This document shows, one piece after another, positions 1 to 8,934 of a stretch of DNA of 64,000 nt (position 1 is its first letter; each line of letters begins with the position of its first letter). Made by a program: the position numbers and the translations under genes. This DNA is from Cercis canadensis (lineage: Eukaryota > Streptophyta > Magnoliopsida > Fabales > Fabaceae). Location of the stretch: assembly GCA_003255065.1 (NCBI GenBank), contig QAOA01004412.1, positions 29,093 to 93,092 on the forward strand, given 5' to 3'. The notes below the pieces were generated by a model. The model saw only the letters and a list, made by a program, of their open reading frames with translations, was not told where the DNA came from and ran no database searches.

Positions 1-1100
1 CCTTCTCTAACATATTTACTGCATACAAGCCAAAAAAAAAATCTTAAAAACAATGGGAAAAATGCCACAAGTGAACCTGCCGTGTCAGTCTCGTGTCCAA
101 ACCCATTATTTTTTTTTTAATTAGGATCATGTCGCACTAATGTCCAAGGCGTATCTGTGTCCATATTGTGTCAGACACAAGGACATGACAGCAAAATGTG
201 GTGTCCATGATATCACTCACAACTATGAAATCACAGCAGCAATCTCCATTTCAAAAATATCATAATGAGGAGGATATAGAGAGAACTTATCAAGCAATGA
301 GGCTGGGATTCTCCATATCACAGGTGAATTTCAAGTAACAGAAACTTCAAGAGTACATAACACATTACAAAACAGGAAGCACTGTGTTACAATTACATTC
401 TAATCAATAGATCTACATATCTGGAAAAAGCACTTAAAAGTTTCACCATTGTCAATTTCACAATACCACGTATAAGTACCAGAAGTGAAATTGAAAACTG
501 GGATAATATGACATTTTCCAAACACCAAGTGGTATTGTAGAACTACCTGCTTCACCTGGTAAAAATGATCTGTCTCATGAAATTTCTGTTTTTTTAGATT
601 TGGAGATTCGTGGCTATTAAGTGAAGTTGAATACTCATATTCCAAATTTTCCCCCTTGAACACAATATGCAAACAAGGTTTTCAATTTTATATTTACTTA
701 TGAAATGAGGAGAAGGAAATTTGAAGGAAAGAAATAAATACAGAAAGGGAGGGGTGCACAGTGAGAGAAACACTTCAACCTTCTTAACATTTGAAATCTC
801 AATGGAAGATGAAATGCTCATTTACAGGTAGTGGAAGAATTTTCAAGAAATACTTGTCTAACTGCTCACTATGGAATATGGAACCAATATAATATAAATC
901 CCAGTTGCCTAGAAGAATATGAAATCACATATACTCGTTACTGGTAAAATTACATTTTATCTTTGCTTGCTTTCCCAATAGAAGTGTGGTCAACCAAAAA
1001 TTTGTCACTGACAATTGATTAAATCTTCCATAGTTTTATAACTGTTGTTTAAATAATTGAAGGCTTTGATTTGATCTCTATTGATAAAAGGTATATTGCG
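1..1100. other. No gene recognised (left edge)
   Basis: AT-rich sequence with short open frames that look like chance. Around 80-200 there are several degenerate copies of a gtgtcc-type word, as seen in low-complexity plant repeats. The part at 815-1010 resembles 3010-3215 (separate entry). I see no convincing coding exon here. Confidence 0.5.
815..1010 (+). repeat. Diverged duplicate of 3010-3215 (exon end plus intron start)
   Basis: Both blocks begin with an exon-end-like TTTACAG followed by GTAG. Both continue with matching words (aagaatatgaaat, a tatactygtta word, tggtcaaccaaaaa) in the same order over about 200 bases. This looks like an old local duplication of a piece of a split gene. 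It is seen directly in the sequence; the interpretation as exon/intron is inferred. Confidence 0.45.
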
Positions 1101-1497
1101 TAGGAGTGTAAGGCAAACTGGCTAAACCGACTAGACTGGACCGAACTTGACAAAGAGAGTCGGTCTGATTCTCAATTACACTTTCTAGAAAACCGAGGGG
1201 GTCGGTTCAATTCTCGATTTCAATGAAGGAAAACCGAGAATAAACCGGACCGAAGAGTAAGCTAAAACGATGTTGTTTTCATTATTTTGAAGTGTTTCAA
1301 CTCTCTGTTAGTTTCAGTTTTTGGCTTTCTTCTTCTTCAAATTTGGAAAAATGGCTTGTGCATATTTTCTGGCAAAAACCGACATAACCGAATAGAATCG
1401 GACCGGTTTGGTTTTACTCTCAAAAATTTGAAAAATCAAACCGATATGGTTTGGTTGGTTTGGTGTTGGTTTGAAGTGTAAACCGGATTGATTTCAC
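1101..1497. mobile_element. hAT-like MITE rich in AACCGA/CGGTTT words
   Basis: A roughly 400-bp block starts with TAGGAGTGTAA and ends before TATTGTG. It is packed with aaccga, accgg and ggtttgg words on opposite strands in its two halves, a composition typical of small non-autonomous hAT elements in plants. Possible imperfect 8-bp target duplications (atattgcg / ctattgtg) flank it. The terminal inverted repeats are weak, so the class is tentative. Confidence 0.35.
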
Positions 1498-1519
1498 CTA
1501 TTGTGTATGTTTTGAGGAC

Positions 1520-1764
1520 AAGCCTATCCTACACCCCCAGACTTGAGCAATATTTTGGTTTTATATTGTAGTATACTTGCATAGTTGATACAATTTAAAT
1601 TTTATTGAATCAATGCATGGGTTATACTTAAACAATTTAAATGAATTTAGTAATATTTAAATTATATCAACTGTGCCAGTATGATACAACATAGAACTAA
1701 AACAGTGCAAAAAAAAGACTAGATGTGACTTATATATAAGTCCTGGGGGGTGTAGGATAGTCTT
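1520..1764. mobile_element. MITE with about 25-bp terminal inverted repeats
   Basis: Left end 1520-1544 and right end 1738-1764 are inverted copies. Read inwards, both give A-A-G-(C/A)-CTATCCTACACCCCC followed by an AG(G)ACTT end. The interior of about 190 bp is AT-rich and non-coding. Superfamily not assigned: no unambiguous target duplication is visible. Confidence 0.65.
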
Positions 1765-1810
1765 CCCCATGTTTTGATTACTAGATTCTATACCTTTAGC
1801 TGGTATGCAG

Positions 1811-1955
1811 TTTTTCTGATGAACCTAATAGAAAGCTCACAGGTGAAGAAGGTTATCTTAAAGCAAGACTATGCCTTCAGCCAAACAAACAGCAGCAAAG
1901 AGGAGCAACACTCCAACAAAAATATGTAGCAGCAAAGGCTTTCTCCATTCTTCAA
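1811..1955 (+). other. Exon-like open block, gene not recognised
   Basis: A TGCAG acceptor precedes an uninterrupted frame of 48 codons (from 1812) rich in K, Q, A and E, including RKLTGEEGYLKARL and QQKYVAAKAF, followed by a GTATGT donor. Base composition is more GC-rich than the flanks, as in plant exons. It ends in phase 0, whereas the next candidate exon (2891-3028) needs two incoming bases, so the two are not directly consecutive. I cannot name the family. It may be part of a gene whose other exons lie off or are decayed. Confidence 0.35.
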
Positions 1956-2890
1956 GTATGTAAAACACCTATAAACATGGATAAGTTCCGCCATTAATTT
2001 TCTGAGTCATAAGTTATAAACTAAGAATCCATCCTTAAAGTAATTAATATCATGTTTTGTGTGTGAATTGCTGGATGCATATGGGCTGCGTTGATTTCAG
2101 AAGATATTTCATTTTAATTAGTGGATGACTCTTAATTGATGATAATTCAATTTTGGCATCAAAGTCCTGGACAAACACTAAAAGATAGATTTTTGAAATG
2201 GTGTTTGTTAAATGCAGCAAATACACATGATGAAAATGAAAAAAAATCAGCTCCTTTCTACAACTGATTCAAGGATGGACTCACCTTTTTTTTTCATTAT
2301 GTTTGTATGATAACTTAGGCACCATTTTGGAAGTAGATAAAAGGAAGGTATTTTATTGGTTTTTCGCATTTGACATGGAAAAATAATTATTCCACACTAG
2401 TTGTTTATCACACTGCTTAGTTGGCGTACAAAGCAAATGGGTCCAATTAAGTTTAGATTGTGCAAATTGTACCAGTATGACAAAGTATTAAACTATCTAG
2501 TTCTTTTCATCTCTAGAATCCCACTTCCTTTCCATCTGTTTATCCACAGCCATTCTCATTTTGAGCACTTTCTGCTAGATAAGCATAATTGTTCACACTC
2601 TGAGCTTTCTTTACCCCTCAGGGATTATAAGTCTTGATGTCTATATATGGTCAAGTCAAGCTACTATAAGAGTTAGCTATTTCAGGTATCTAATATCACT
2701 TACTGCTATGACACCTGCCTGCCTTGTTCACAGCAGCAACTTCCATTTCCTACATGTTTTAAGAAGGGTTATACAGAGAGCCTTTCTTTTGTTGTTTTGC
2801 TCTTTGCCCTTCAAATTTTAACACTTAAAATTTCAATTGCTTTCTATCTGACTATCTTCAACTTTGTTCTTTATTGTGTGATTTCTGCAG

Positions 2891-3028
2891 ACTTTTCAAC
2901 ACTGCCAATTCTCCTCAACTTACCAAGCAAACAAGAGAGTCTAAAATCACTTTTAGTATGCTTCATCAACTGAAACATCAGCAACACAATTTGGAAAATC
3001 CACAACCCCAATGTGAGCCTATTTACAG
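2891..3028 (+). other. Exon-like open block, gene not recognised
   Basis: A TTTCTGCAG acceptor is followed by one base and then 45 open codons (containing NTANSPQLTKQTRESK and NLENPQPQCEPIYR), ending AG before a GTAG donor. The frame is charged and Gln-rich like real coding sequence, but no family is recognised. Its end is mirrored at about 830 in the diverged duplicate, so a pseudogene or partly duplicated gene is possible. Confidence 0.35.
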
Positions 3029-3468
3029 GTAGTCAAAAGAATTTAGCAAATGCTCTTCTTACTGATCACCATGGAAGATGAAACCAAATTAATGAAATTC
3101 CAAATTTCACTGAAGAATATGAAATTATATATACTTGTTATGGTAAATTACATTTCACTTTTCCTTGATTCCCAATATTACTATGGTCAACCACAAAAAA
3201 TGGGCAGCCAAAGATTTACAGTATCAACTTACAACAGTTTCAGTTGCCTTAATCAAGAAGTGGCCTGTACTAAAGAATTCCAAAATGCATTGGATTAAAA
3301 GAAGAAAAAAAAAAAACAGTCAAAATGATACAGAATAATACATACACATAGTAGATGCAAAGAACATTATGCTCCCATCATAGTCATCTTTTGTCTTGGT
3401 ACTTGACTCCGTATTCGAACACGAAACATGCAGATGATCTTAGTACCATCTGGTTGGTCCCGTCATAG

Positions 3469-4380
3469 TCATCTAGCCACATTAGACTTTATCAGCTCCC
3501 TGAATTCTTCATCAGTGCTTTTAAGCATTACTGACACAGGTAAATTGATGCCACTTTGCACAACCTCCATGTGTCTTGGTTTTATCCTGTTTTCCAAACT
3601 AAAAGCAAAATACTGAGGGAACTCCTTGAGCTCCTCCAATTTTCTCCCCATTTCCCCAGAAAAATACTCAAACTTTGGCTGAAAATTATTCTCAATACTG
3701 AAAGTGAACAATGCTGGACACCTCAACACCATATCTCTAGCCTCATTCTTTGAAAACCCCAAATTCTCCAAATACTGCAGCTTAGGAATTAGGATCTTTT
3801 CCACATTAGAAACCAACAAAATTGGATTTTGATAAGCCAAGGCTGCTAAATCCATGAACCCAAGTCTCTGAAGGAAAAACAAAGCTGGTTTAAGCTGGTC
3901 TCTCACACTGGAAGTAAGCAATCTTGGGCATTTATTAATCACCTTCCTAAAGCTGTGATCAGGGACCTTGAGGTCTTGTAAGAGAAAATCAAAAACTGGG
4001 TTGAGCTCAATTTTGATGTTAGAGGTGAGAATTGTGGGGCACATGCCAAAAATCCTTGCCAAGTCCTTCTGGTGGATGCCTTTGGACTGAAGGAAAGAGA
4101 TAATGGAATGAATGGATTCCATGGTGGCTGTGCGTAGCTCAGGATTTTGGGACATTGCCTTGCCTGCATCAACACCCATTATCTCAAGACAGAGGATTTT
4201 CTCTTTGAATTGAAGGGAGAGTCTTGATTGAGTTGGTGAATAAAGTGGGTGCTTTTGGAGGAGGCTTTTGGGTTTGGCACCTACATGGGTGTTTGGTTGC
4301 TGGGAATTTGAAGGAGTTGATGGTTTGTGAGGAGAGAAACACAGTGAAGAGTGTAGAGCTACGGCTCCTGCAGAAGGCAT
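3469..4380 (-). CDS. mTERF-family protein, probably chloroplast-targeted
   Basis: Single-exon gene of 303 codons. mTERF proteins are helical-repeat nucleic-acid-binding proteins that act in organelle transcription termination, splicing or rRNA maturation. Residues 1 to about 60 are rich in Ser, Pro, Gln and basic residues and poor in acidic ones, as in plastid transit peptides. From about residue 85 to 265, repeats of roughly 35 residues each carry the family's proline-centred motif: MCP (113-115), CPRLL (151-155), NPILL (185-189), CPALF (221-225), FPQYF (254-258). Length matches the short MTEF1-like class (Arabidopsis homologue about 300 residues, from memory). The first Met is used because it supplies the transit-like region; an in-frame Met at residue 68 would remove it. 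A GA microsatellite and a G-box lie just upstream. The paralogue assignment is not certain. Confidence 0.9.
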   Translation of the reverse strand: MPSAGAVALHSSLCFSPHKPSTPSNSQQPNTHVGAKPKSLLQKHPLYSPTQSRLSLQFKEKILCLEIMGVDAGKAMSQNPELRTATMESIHSIISFLQSKGIHQKDLARIFGMCPTILTSNIKIELNPVFDFLLQDLKVPDHSFRKVINKCPRLLTSSVRDQLKPALFFLQRLGFMDLAALAYQNPILLVSNVEKILIPKLQYLENLGFSKNEARDMVLRCPALFTFSIENNFQPKFEYFSGEMGRKLEELKEFPQYFAFSLENRIKPRHMEVVQSGINLPVSVMLKSTDEEFRELIKSNVAR

Positions 4381-4388
4381 GGCTGGGA

Positions 4389-4406
4389 AGAGAGAGAGAG
4401 AGAGAC
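4389..4406. repeat. GA microsatellite in the mTERF 5' leader
   Basis: A short run of gagaga immediately upstream of the mTERF start codon. On the transcribed strand this is a CT-rich leader, common in plant 5' UTRs. Confidence 0.7.
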
Positions 4407-4450
4407 AGAAGGATCCTTGTTATCGAGATGTCAAGCCATAGTGGCAATGA

Positions 4451-4456
4451 CACGTG
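4451..4456. promoter_or_regulatory. G-box / ABRE-like CACGTG
   Basis: A CACGTG core (as acacgtggg) lies 71 bp upstream of the mTERF start codon. G-boxes bind bZIP and bHLH factors in light or ABA responses and are common in promoters of plastid-protein genes. Function here is inferred from position only. Confidence 0.35.
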
Positions 4457-4499
4457 GGGATTTGTTTGAGATTTCATTGGCTGAAATAGGATTTCACAG

Positions 4500-5250
4500 A
4501 TTGTTATTTTGATTGAATTAGTGTGTGGCCCATGCTGTTATTTAAGTCCTTTTCAGCCTCTTTTCTATTCACTTAATTTATAAAAGGTGGTACTGAAGTA
4601 TGATTGATAAAAGAATTTATCAATTTTGAGGAACTAGGAAGGAGAGCTATTTTAAGCTCAAGTTGATAAAAAAAAAATTATTTAGTTTTAAAATATGATG
4701 TAATTTTAATTTGGTTTCTTTTATATCAAAATAAAATAATATTTAAAATATTTTTTAATATTATGTATTTATTTCATTTATATATGTAATTATTTTATTT
4801 ATTTTTTAATATAATAATCACATATATAAACAGAATAATCACATTATATCAATAAGTATTTTAAACATTTCATATAATATAAGAACCAAATAAAACTCCA
4901 ACATGTTTAAAATGAAATGATATCTTTTGCTAACTTAATAAATCAAACAATACTTTCTTCTTTTAAGTAGGTATTTTGGGAGAAGCTCAAGCTTTTTGTA
5001 TTTGGATATAACAATGGAGAAGCATTTTTTAATTATAATAATAAATCAATCTTAACCATTGCCATGAGTGACTTAAAAAGGAATAGAAGCTAAGCAGTTT
5101 TCATAGCCAAGAAGGATGTAATTAGCAATCTATCCGACTATATTATAATGTTTCTTCCAACAACACCCCTTTTTGTCACAGAGGTGGAACATGCTTTGGA
5201 CATTAATCCTCATTCTCGGTTTTGAAAACAACTTGCACTCTTTTTTTCCT
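4500..5250. other. AT-rich intergenic DNA
   Basis: Very AT-rich spacer upstream of the mTERF gene. No coding exon, RNA gene or clear repeat boundary seen. Confidence 0.5.
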
Positions 5251-5253
5251 TTT

Positions 5254-5456
5254 TTGACAAATATAAAATATTTATATTACAATGTATATGTACATATATT
5301 TTTTTAAAAATTCTTGTATGAGAAAACGCATATATTTAAATTGCCTATAATAACATCACAATCAACAAGAGCAGGCACACCAAGATTTGATCTTAGGTCT
5401 TAAAAATCTCCGTAAACCTTAAAGGCTTGATACATCACCACTTAAACTATTGTTCG
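5254..5456 (-). mobile_element. SINE-like element (family shared with 37555-37760 and 40686-40865)
   Basis: Read on the minus strand, it starts with an A-box-like TAGTTTAAGTGG. It continues with a conserved AAGCCTTTAAGGTTT block, a B-box-like GATCAAATCTTG, and an AT-rich tail ending at the T-run at 5244-5256. The same ordered blocks occur in two other places in this window. The pol III box pattern and about 200-bp length fit a tRNA-derived SINE. Confidence 0.5.
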
Positions 5457-5459
5457 GAT

Positions 5460-6330
5460 TCAAGACACTGGCACTCTTCGCAGGCTAAAAACTCAACATT
5501 TGTCATTTTTGTAAACCCAATTAATTTTAATAGTACGAAGATCATTAAAAGCCATCCAAATATTGTTTCACCTCATGTGTGACTATGTTTTGACTTGCAA
5601 CCAAAATCTACTTTCAACATGTGGGTTAATTCAGCAACAAGGTGAAACGTTTTACAGCTTGAGCTATCCATTCCGAAATTCATGTTGCCACAATGATGCT
5701 TTTGAAATTTCATGTGTCAAGCATAGAGAGTTTTACCTTTGTTGGTCTTCATTTACTCAAAATACTTAATCAAACTCGACAAACTTTGATCTTATATTTA
5801 AGCTTCTCTCTTACTATCCAATCCTTGAACAGTTGAACGTGTAAGCAGTTGATTTATGACATTGTTCTTCGAGCATGTTGCTAGTTTGCCCAGTTAAACT
5901 TGTCTTATTTGGTCACAACTTTTATTTTACTGTTTCCATGTTTAATTGGAATCAGTGAATAATCTACCCTTTTAGGGTTTATAACGTTAAACGTTTGTGC
6001 ATGTCTACATTAATTTGGTCATTAACGTGTGCTTCTATCATTGATCTATACAGATATTCAACAACTTAACAAAAGTACTACTTGTTGTTCATTTCATATA
6101 AAATATAAATTCAGGTGTAATATCAAGTTATGAGAGTACTTTCATTAAGCTTACAACTACAACAAACTTTATTTCCAACCTCAAATGGCATAGTAAATGG
6201 AAGCACACAACTACTAACTCATAAGACTAGGAATCATAAACGATAACATAATTTAAACACATAATATATAAAAGCCAAACACAAATATAGATTCATCTCC
6301 ACAAACTAACCCTTCCCAAGCATGAGAATG
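5460..6330. other. Intergenic region
   Basis: No supported gene. Short open frames only; moderately AT-rich. The last 20-30 bases form the 3' flank of the following minus-strand gene. Confidence 0.5.
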
Positions 6331-6338
6331 CAGCTAGG

Positions 6339-6344
6339 TTTATT
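6339..6344 (-). terminator. Polyadenylation signal AATAAA
   Basis: A minus-strand AATAAA begins three bases after the stop codon of the 8-cysteine protein gene. This is a canonical near-upstream element for 3' end formation, unusually close to the stop. Confidence 0.4.
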
Positions 6345-6346
6345 AA

Positions 6347-6853
6347 TCACAAGGGTCCACCACATGAGTACGTAACATCACACAATTCTCCAACTTTAAC
6401 CGTATAGTGATGCAAAGGCCTCACAAGGAATGGTGGCAAGCGAATTAGAATTTCACACACACATTGGCTATCAACTTCCTTAATCCACCGGCAACAATTG
6501 TCTTCCTGAGGTGTCAGCCGGTGCCTATGATGGTGGCCATGCCGGTGCCCATGGCCGTGGCTATGTTCATGTCCATGTCTATGGTGATGTCCATGTCCAT
6601 TTACATCATCATCATCGTCATCTGGCGGCGAAGGAGGGGAAGGAGGAGGTGAGGAAGGTGTGGGTGGAGAAGGTGGAGACCCTGGGGTGTATGGCAGCCT
6701 TGCACAAGCATAGTTTGCTAGTGCAAATTGAGAGGCACAAAGTGGGCGAGGAGTTGTAGGAATTAGTGGCCTAATTTGGCTCTCCATCTTGGGAAGTAAT
6801 GCAAGAAATGCCAAAGCCTGTGTAATTAATATAAAACTCTTGGTTTTCTCCAT
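6347..6853 (-). CDS. Secreted 8-cysteine (LTP/2S-albumin-like) protein with Pro-Asp-His-rich insert
   Basis: Predicted 168-residue protein. A basic N-terminus and hydrophobic stretch (residues 1-24) form a signal peptide. The eight-cysteine pattern of the bifunctional-inhibitor/LTP/2S albumin superfamily is complete: Cys39, Cys50, Cys120-Cys121, Cys131-x-Cys133, Cys158, Cys164. Between the second Cys and the CC pair lies an insert of about 69 residues. It consists of a Ser-Pro-Pro repeat tract (57-77), six Asp (78-83), and a Gly-His-rich segment with 15 His in 25 residues (87-111). Such inserts could bind metal or anchor in the wall; that is inference. Start: an upstream in-frame ATG at 6889 is rejected because the TATTTAA box at 6908-6914 would start transcription downstream of it. 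An AATAAA on the minus strand directly follows the stop. The gene appears intact and intronless. Confidence 0.8.
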   Translation of the reverse strand: MEKTKSFILITQALAFLALLPKMESQIRPLIPTTPRPLCASQFALANYACARLPYTPGSPPSPPTPSSPPPSPPSPPDDDDDDVNGHGHHHRHGHEHSHGHGHRHGHHHRHRLTPQEDNCCRWIKEVDSQCVCEILIRLPPFLVRPLHHYTVKVGELCDVTYSCGGPL

Positions 6854-6907
6854 TATGAACATCAGAACCCAGAAGAGTTCAAGGCTCATATTACCTCTTA
6901 AACCTGC

Positions 6908-6914
6908 TTAAATA
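6908..6914 (-). promoter_or_regulatory. TATA box (TATTTAA) of the 8-cysteine gene
   Basis: TATTTAA on the minus strand lies 55 bp upstream of the ATG at 6853. With usual plant spacing (about 30 bp to the start site) the transcript begins near 6880, after the in-frame ATG at 6889. This supports the shorter ORF. Confidence 0.5.
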
Positions 6915-6929
6915 CTTGTCATATTCTTT

Positions 6930-7920
6930 AGGTAAGCAAAAAATGGAACTAAGTACCAAGAGAATGAGTTCAGGTTCTAATTGTTTAGTATATCATCAAT
7001 TCAGTGTGAAGACTTTGTTGGTGATGTAGAAACTATTCCAAATGGGACTTGCACTACCAACATTGTTCCTATCCATAAATTAACAGCATGCAGAACTTAT
7101 GAGGGAGAGGCTTCTTTTCAAGCAAATAGTCCTATAAATTTGAGAAGTTGACCCAAACAAAAGTTCTCAATTTATTTAAGTTTAAATTAGATTCGAATAT
7201 TTTTTTTTCTATAATTGAAATTTTATCACACTATTTACAATACACTTTTTTAAGCTCGTCATTTCTCTTTTTCTCATTTGTTGTAAATTGTAAATGGCTC
7301 AACTTCTCTTTTCGTTAGCTTTCATCAGGAAAGTGATAAGTTGCAATCTTTTCTGCCATGTTACAGCCAATACATGACAATTATTTTTGGGAAAAAAGAA
7401 AAGATGCGATTCAATCCTGTGTTCCTAACAAATAATTTTATTCACTCTTATGAATCCCACTTCATTCAACCTTCATTTTTTTGGTATTTTAGATGATACA
7501 TATTTATATTTTAGCATGTTATTAAGAATCATCAACTCCCACTGCCATTAGTGTCATTTAGCGTGTCATTCTTGTGGCCATGAAGAATCATTAACTCTAG
7601 CATATCTATATGCTCACAGCTCACTCCCTTGGTTGATCGAGATTATGATATTTTGGTTGAAAGTCCCTTGGAAGAGTTTTGTATTCCTCTTTGGACGTAT
7701 AGCAGACTTGAATAAGGCACTGGTTCTCCTGTGAAATATTAACTAGATTTTGCTGTGTCTAACGGTCATGTCCTTTTTCCCTTTAGAGCAAGGGATATAT
7801 AGGGGGAAGCATGAGGAGAAAGAGGTAGCTGATTATGGCTTTTAGCCAGAGCTGCTGCTAGTTTGCCTTTGAACAAATCGATATCAAGGCGTAGAGAGGG
7901 AATGCCAGTACTAGCATGTC
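6930..7920. other. Intergenic region
   Basis: Upstream region of the 8-cysteine gene. No coding exon or RNA gene recognised. Confidence 0.45.
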
Positions 7921-7925
7921 CACCG

Positions 7926-8017
7926 TTAGTCATTACTAGCTTTCAAGTCAGAGTTGACCTTGTCCAATGTAACTGATGGACCTTCAGGCAAAGGCTCAAA
8001 AATTGTTTCAAGAAGCC
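7926..8017 (-). other. Possible terminal exon, unassigned
   Basis: On the minus strand, GAACAG at 8018-8023 could be an acceptor. It is followed by an open block of 29 codons (containing EPLPEGPSVTLDKVNSDLK) ending in TAA at 7926-7928. The amino-acid mix looks protein-like, but no upstream exon was found before the zinc-finger gene's last exon at 8935. It may be a relic or an alternative end; I do not recognise it. Confidence 0.2.
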
Positions 8018-8934
8018 CTGTTCAAATAAAGGGTTTTGACAATTTTACATTACGTGACTTTAATCTCGATTCCTAATGTTCCATTCGTTACTTAACATGA
8101 CTCACTAACAACCAGCTTGCATAAATTTTAACCAGTGTAACAGTCGATGTTCCATAGTAAAGCAACCAAAGCAGCTTCAACAAAACCTGACAATTTTGAC
8201 TTATATCTTGATCATATCCAAATATAAACTCAAACCTAACAGCATAACTGCTTAAGCATACGGTAATTGTCTAGATATAGCATTGACAGCTTCATTCAGG
8301 CAATTTTTCATACAAGTCCCAGAAAATTCCACTAATCATATCTTACACTCATTGATACACGTCAGAAATCCTAAATGCAATTATAATATAAGCGAAATGA
8401 GTTATCAAATTCTCAATGTCGACCATTATTTACAATTCAATGCTCTAGACCCAAAAAACTGCAGATTACCCGGTTCAAAGCCCATAAATGTTTGATAAAA
8501 GTATTTAATCTTGGTGCATCAACATTTGGCCAAACAGAAGGGTAAATGCAAGACATCTGTACGTTCAGCTAAAGCAGCATATTGCTCTAACATTTACATA
8601 CAAGTTGAGGAAGAGACACAGCAAATAAACCGCAAGTCTGCTCTGAGACAACTTCACCCAGCAGCAACTAATGAGACTTCGGAATTAGCCTAGAATACCA
8701 ACCACATGAAGTTTTCTGATCCTACAGAAAATTCGAATGTGAAAAATAGTGGGAGCAAAGAAAACAAAAATGCAAGTTTGGAGCTCCAAATGTAAAGTGT
8801 TTCTTTTTCTTTTTGAAAAAAAAAATTATTTTTAAAGTCATTAACGTAAACAAGTGATTTAACTTCAAATCATTAAAGGAATATCACATTATCGACTTAC
8901 AACCAACTGGGAATACACGTACTCGAAACATACC

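Noticed and set aside
6464..6759. Plus-strand ORFs opposite the His-rich protein
   Set aside because: They are mirror frames of the repetitive His/Pro codons of the minus-strand gene; the minus frame has the cysteine pattern and signal peptide.
6854..6889. Twelve extra N-terminal codons for the 8-cysteine protein
   Set aside because: The TATA box at 6908-6914 predicts transcription starting after the ATG at 6889, and the second Met already gives a normal signal peptide.
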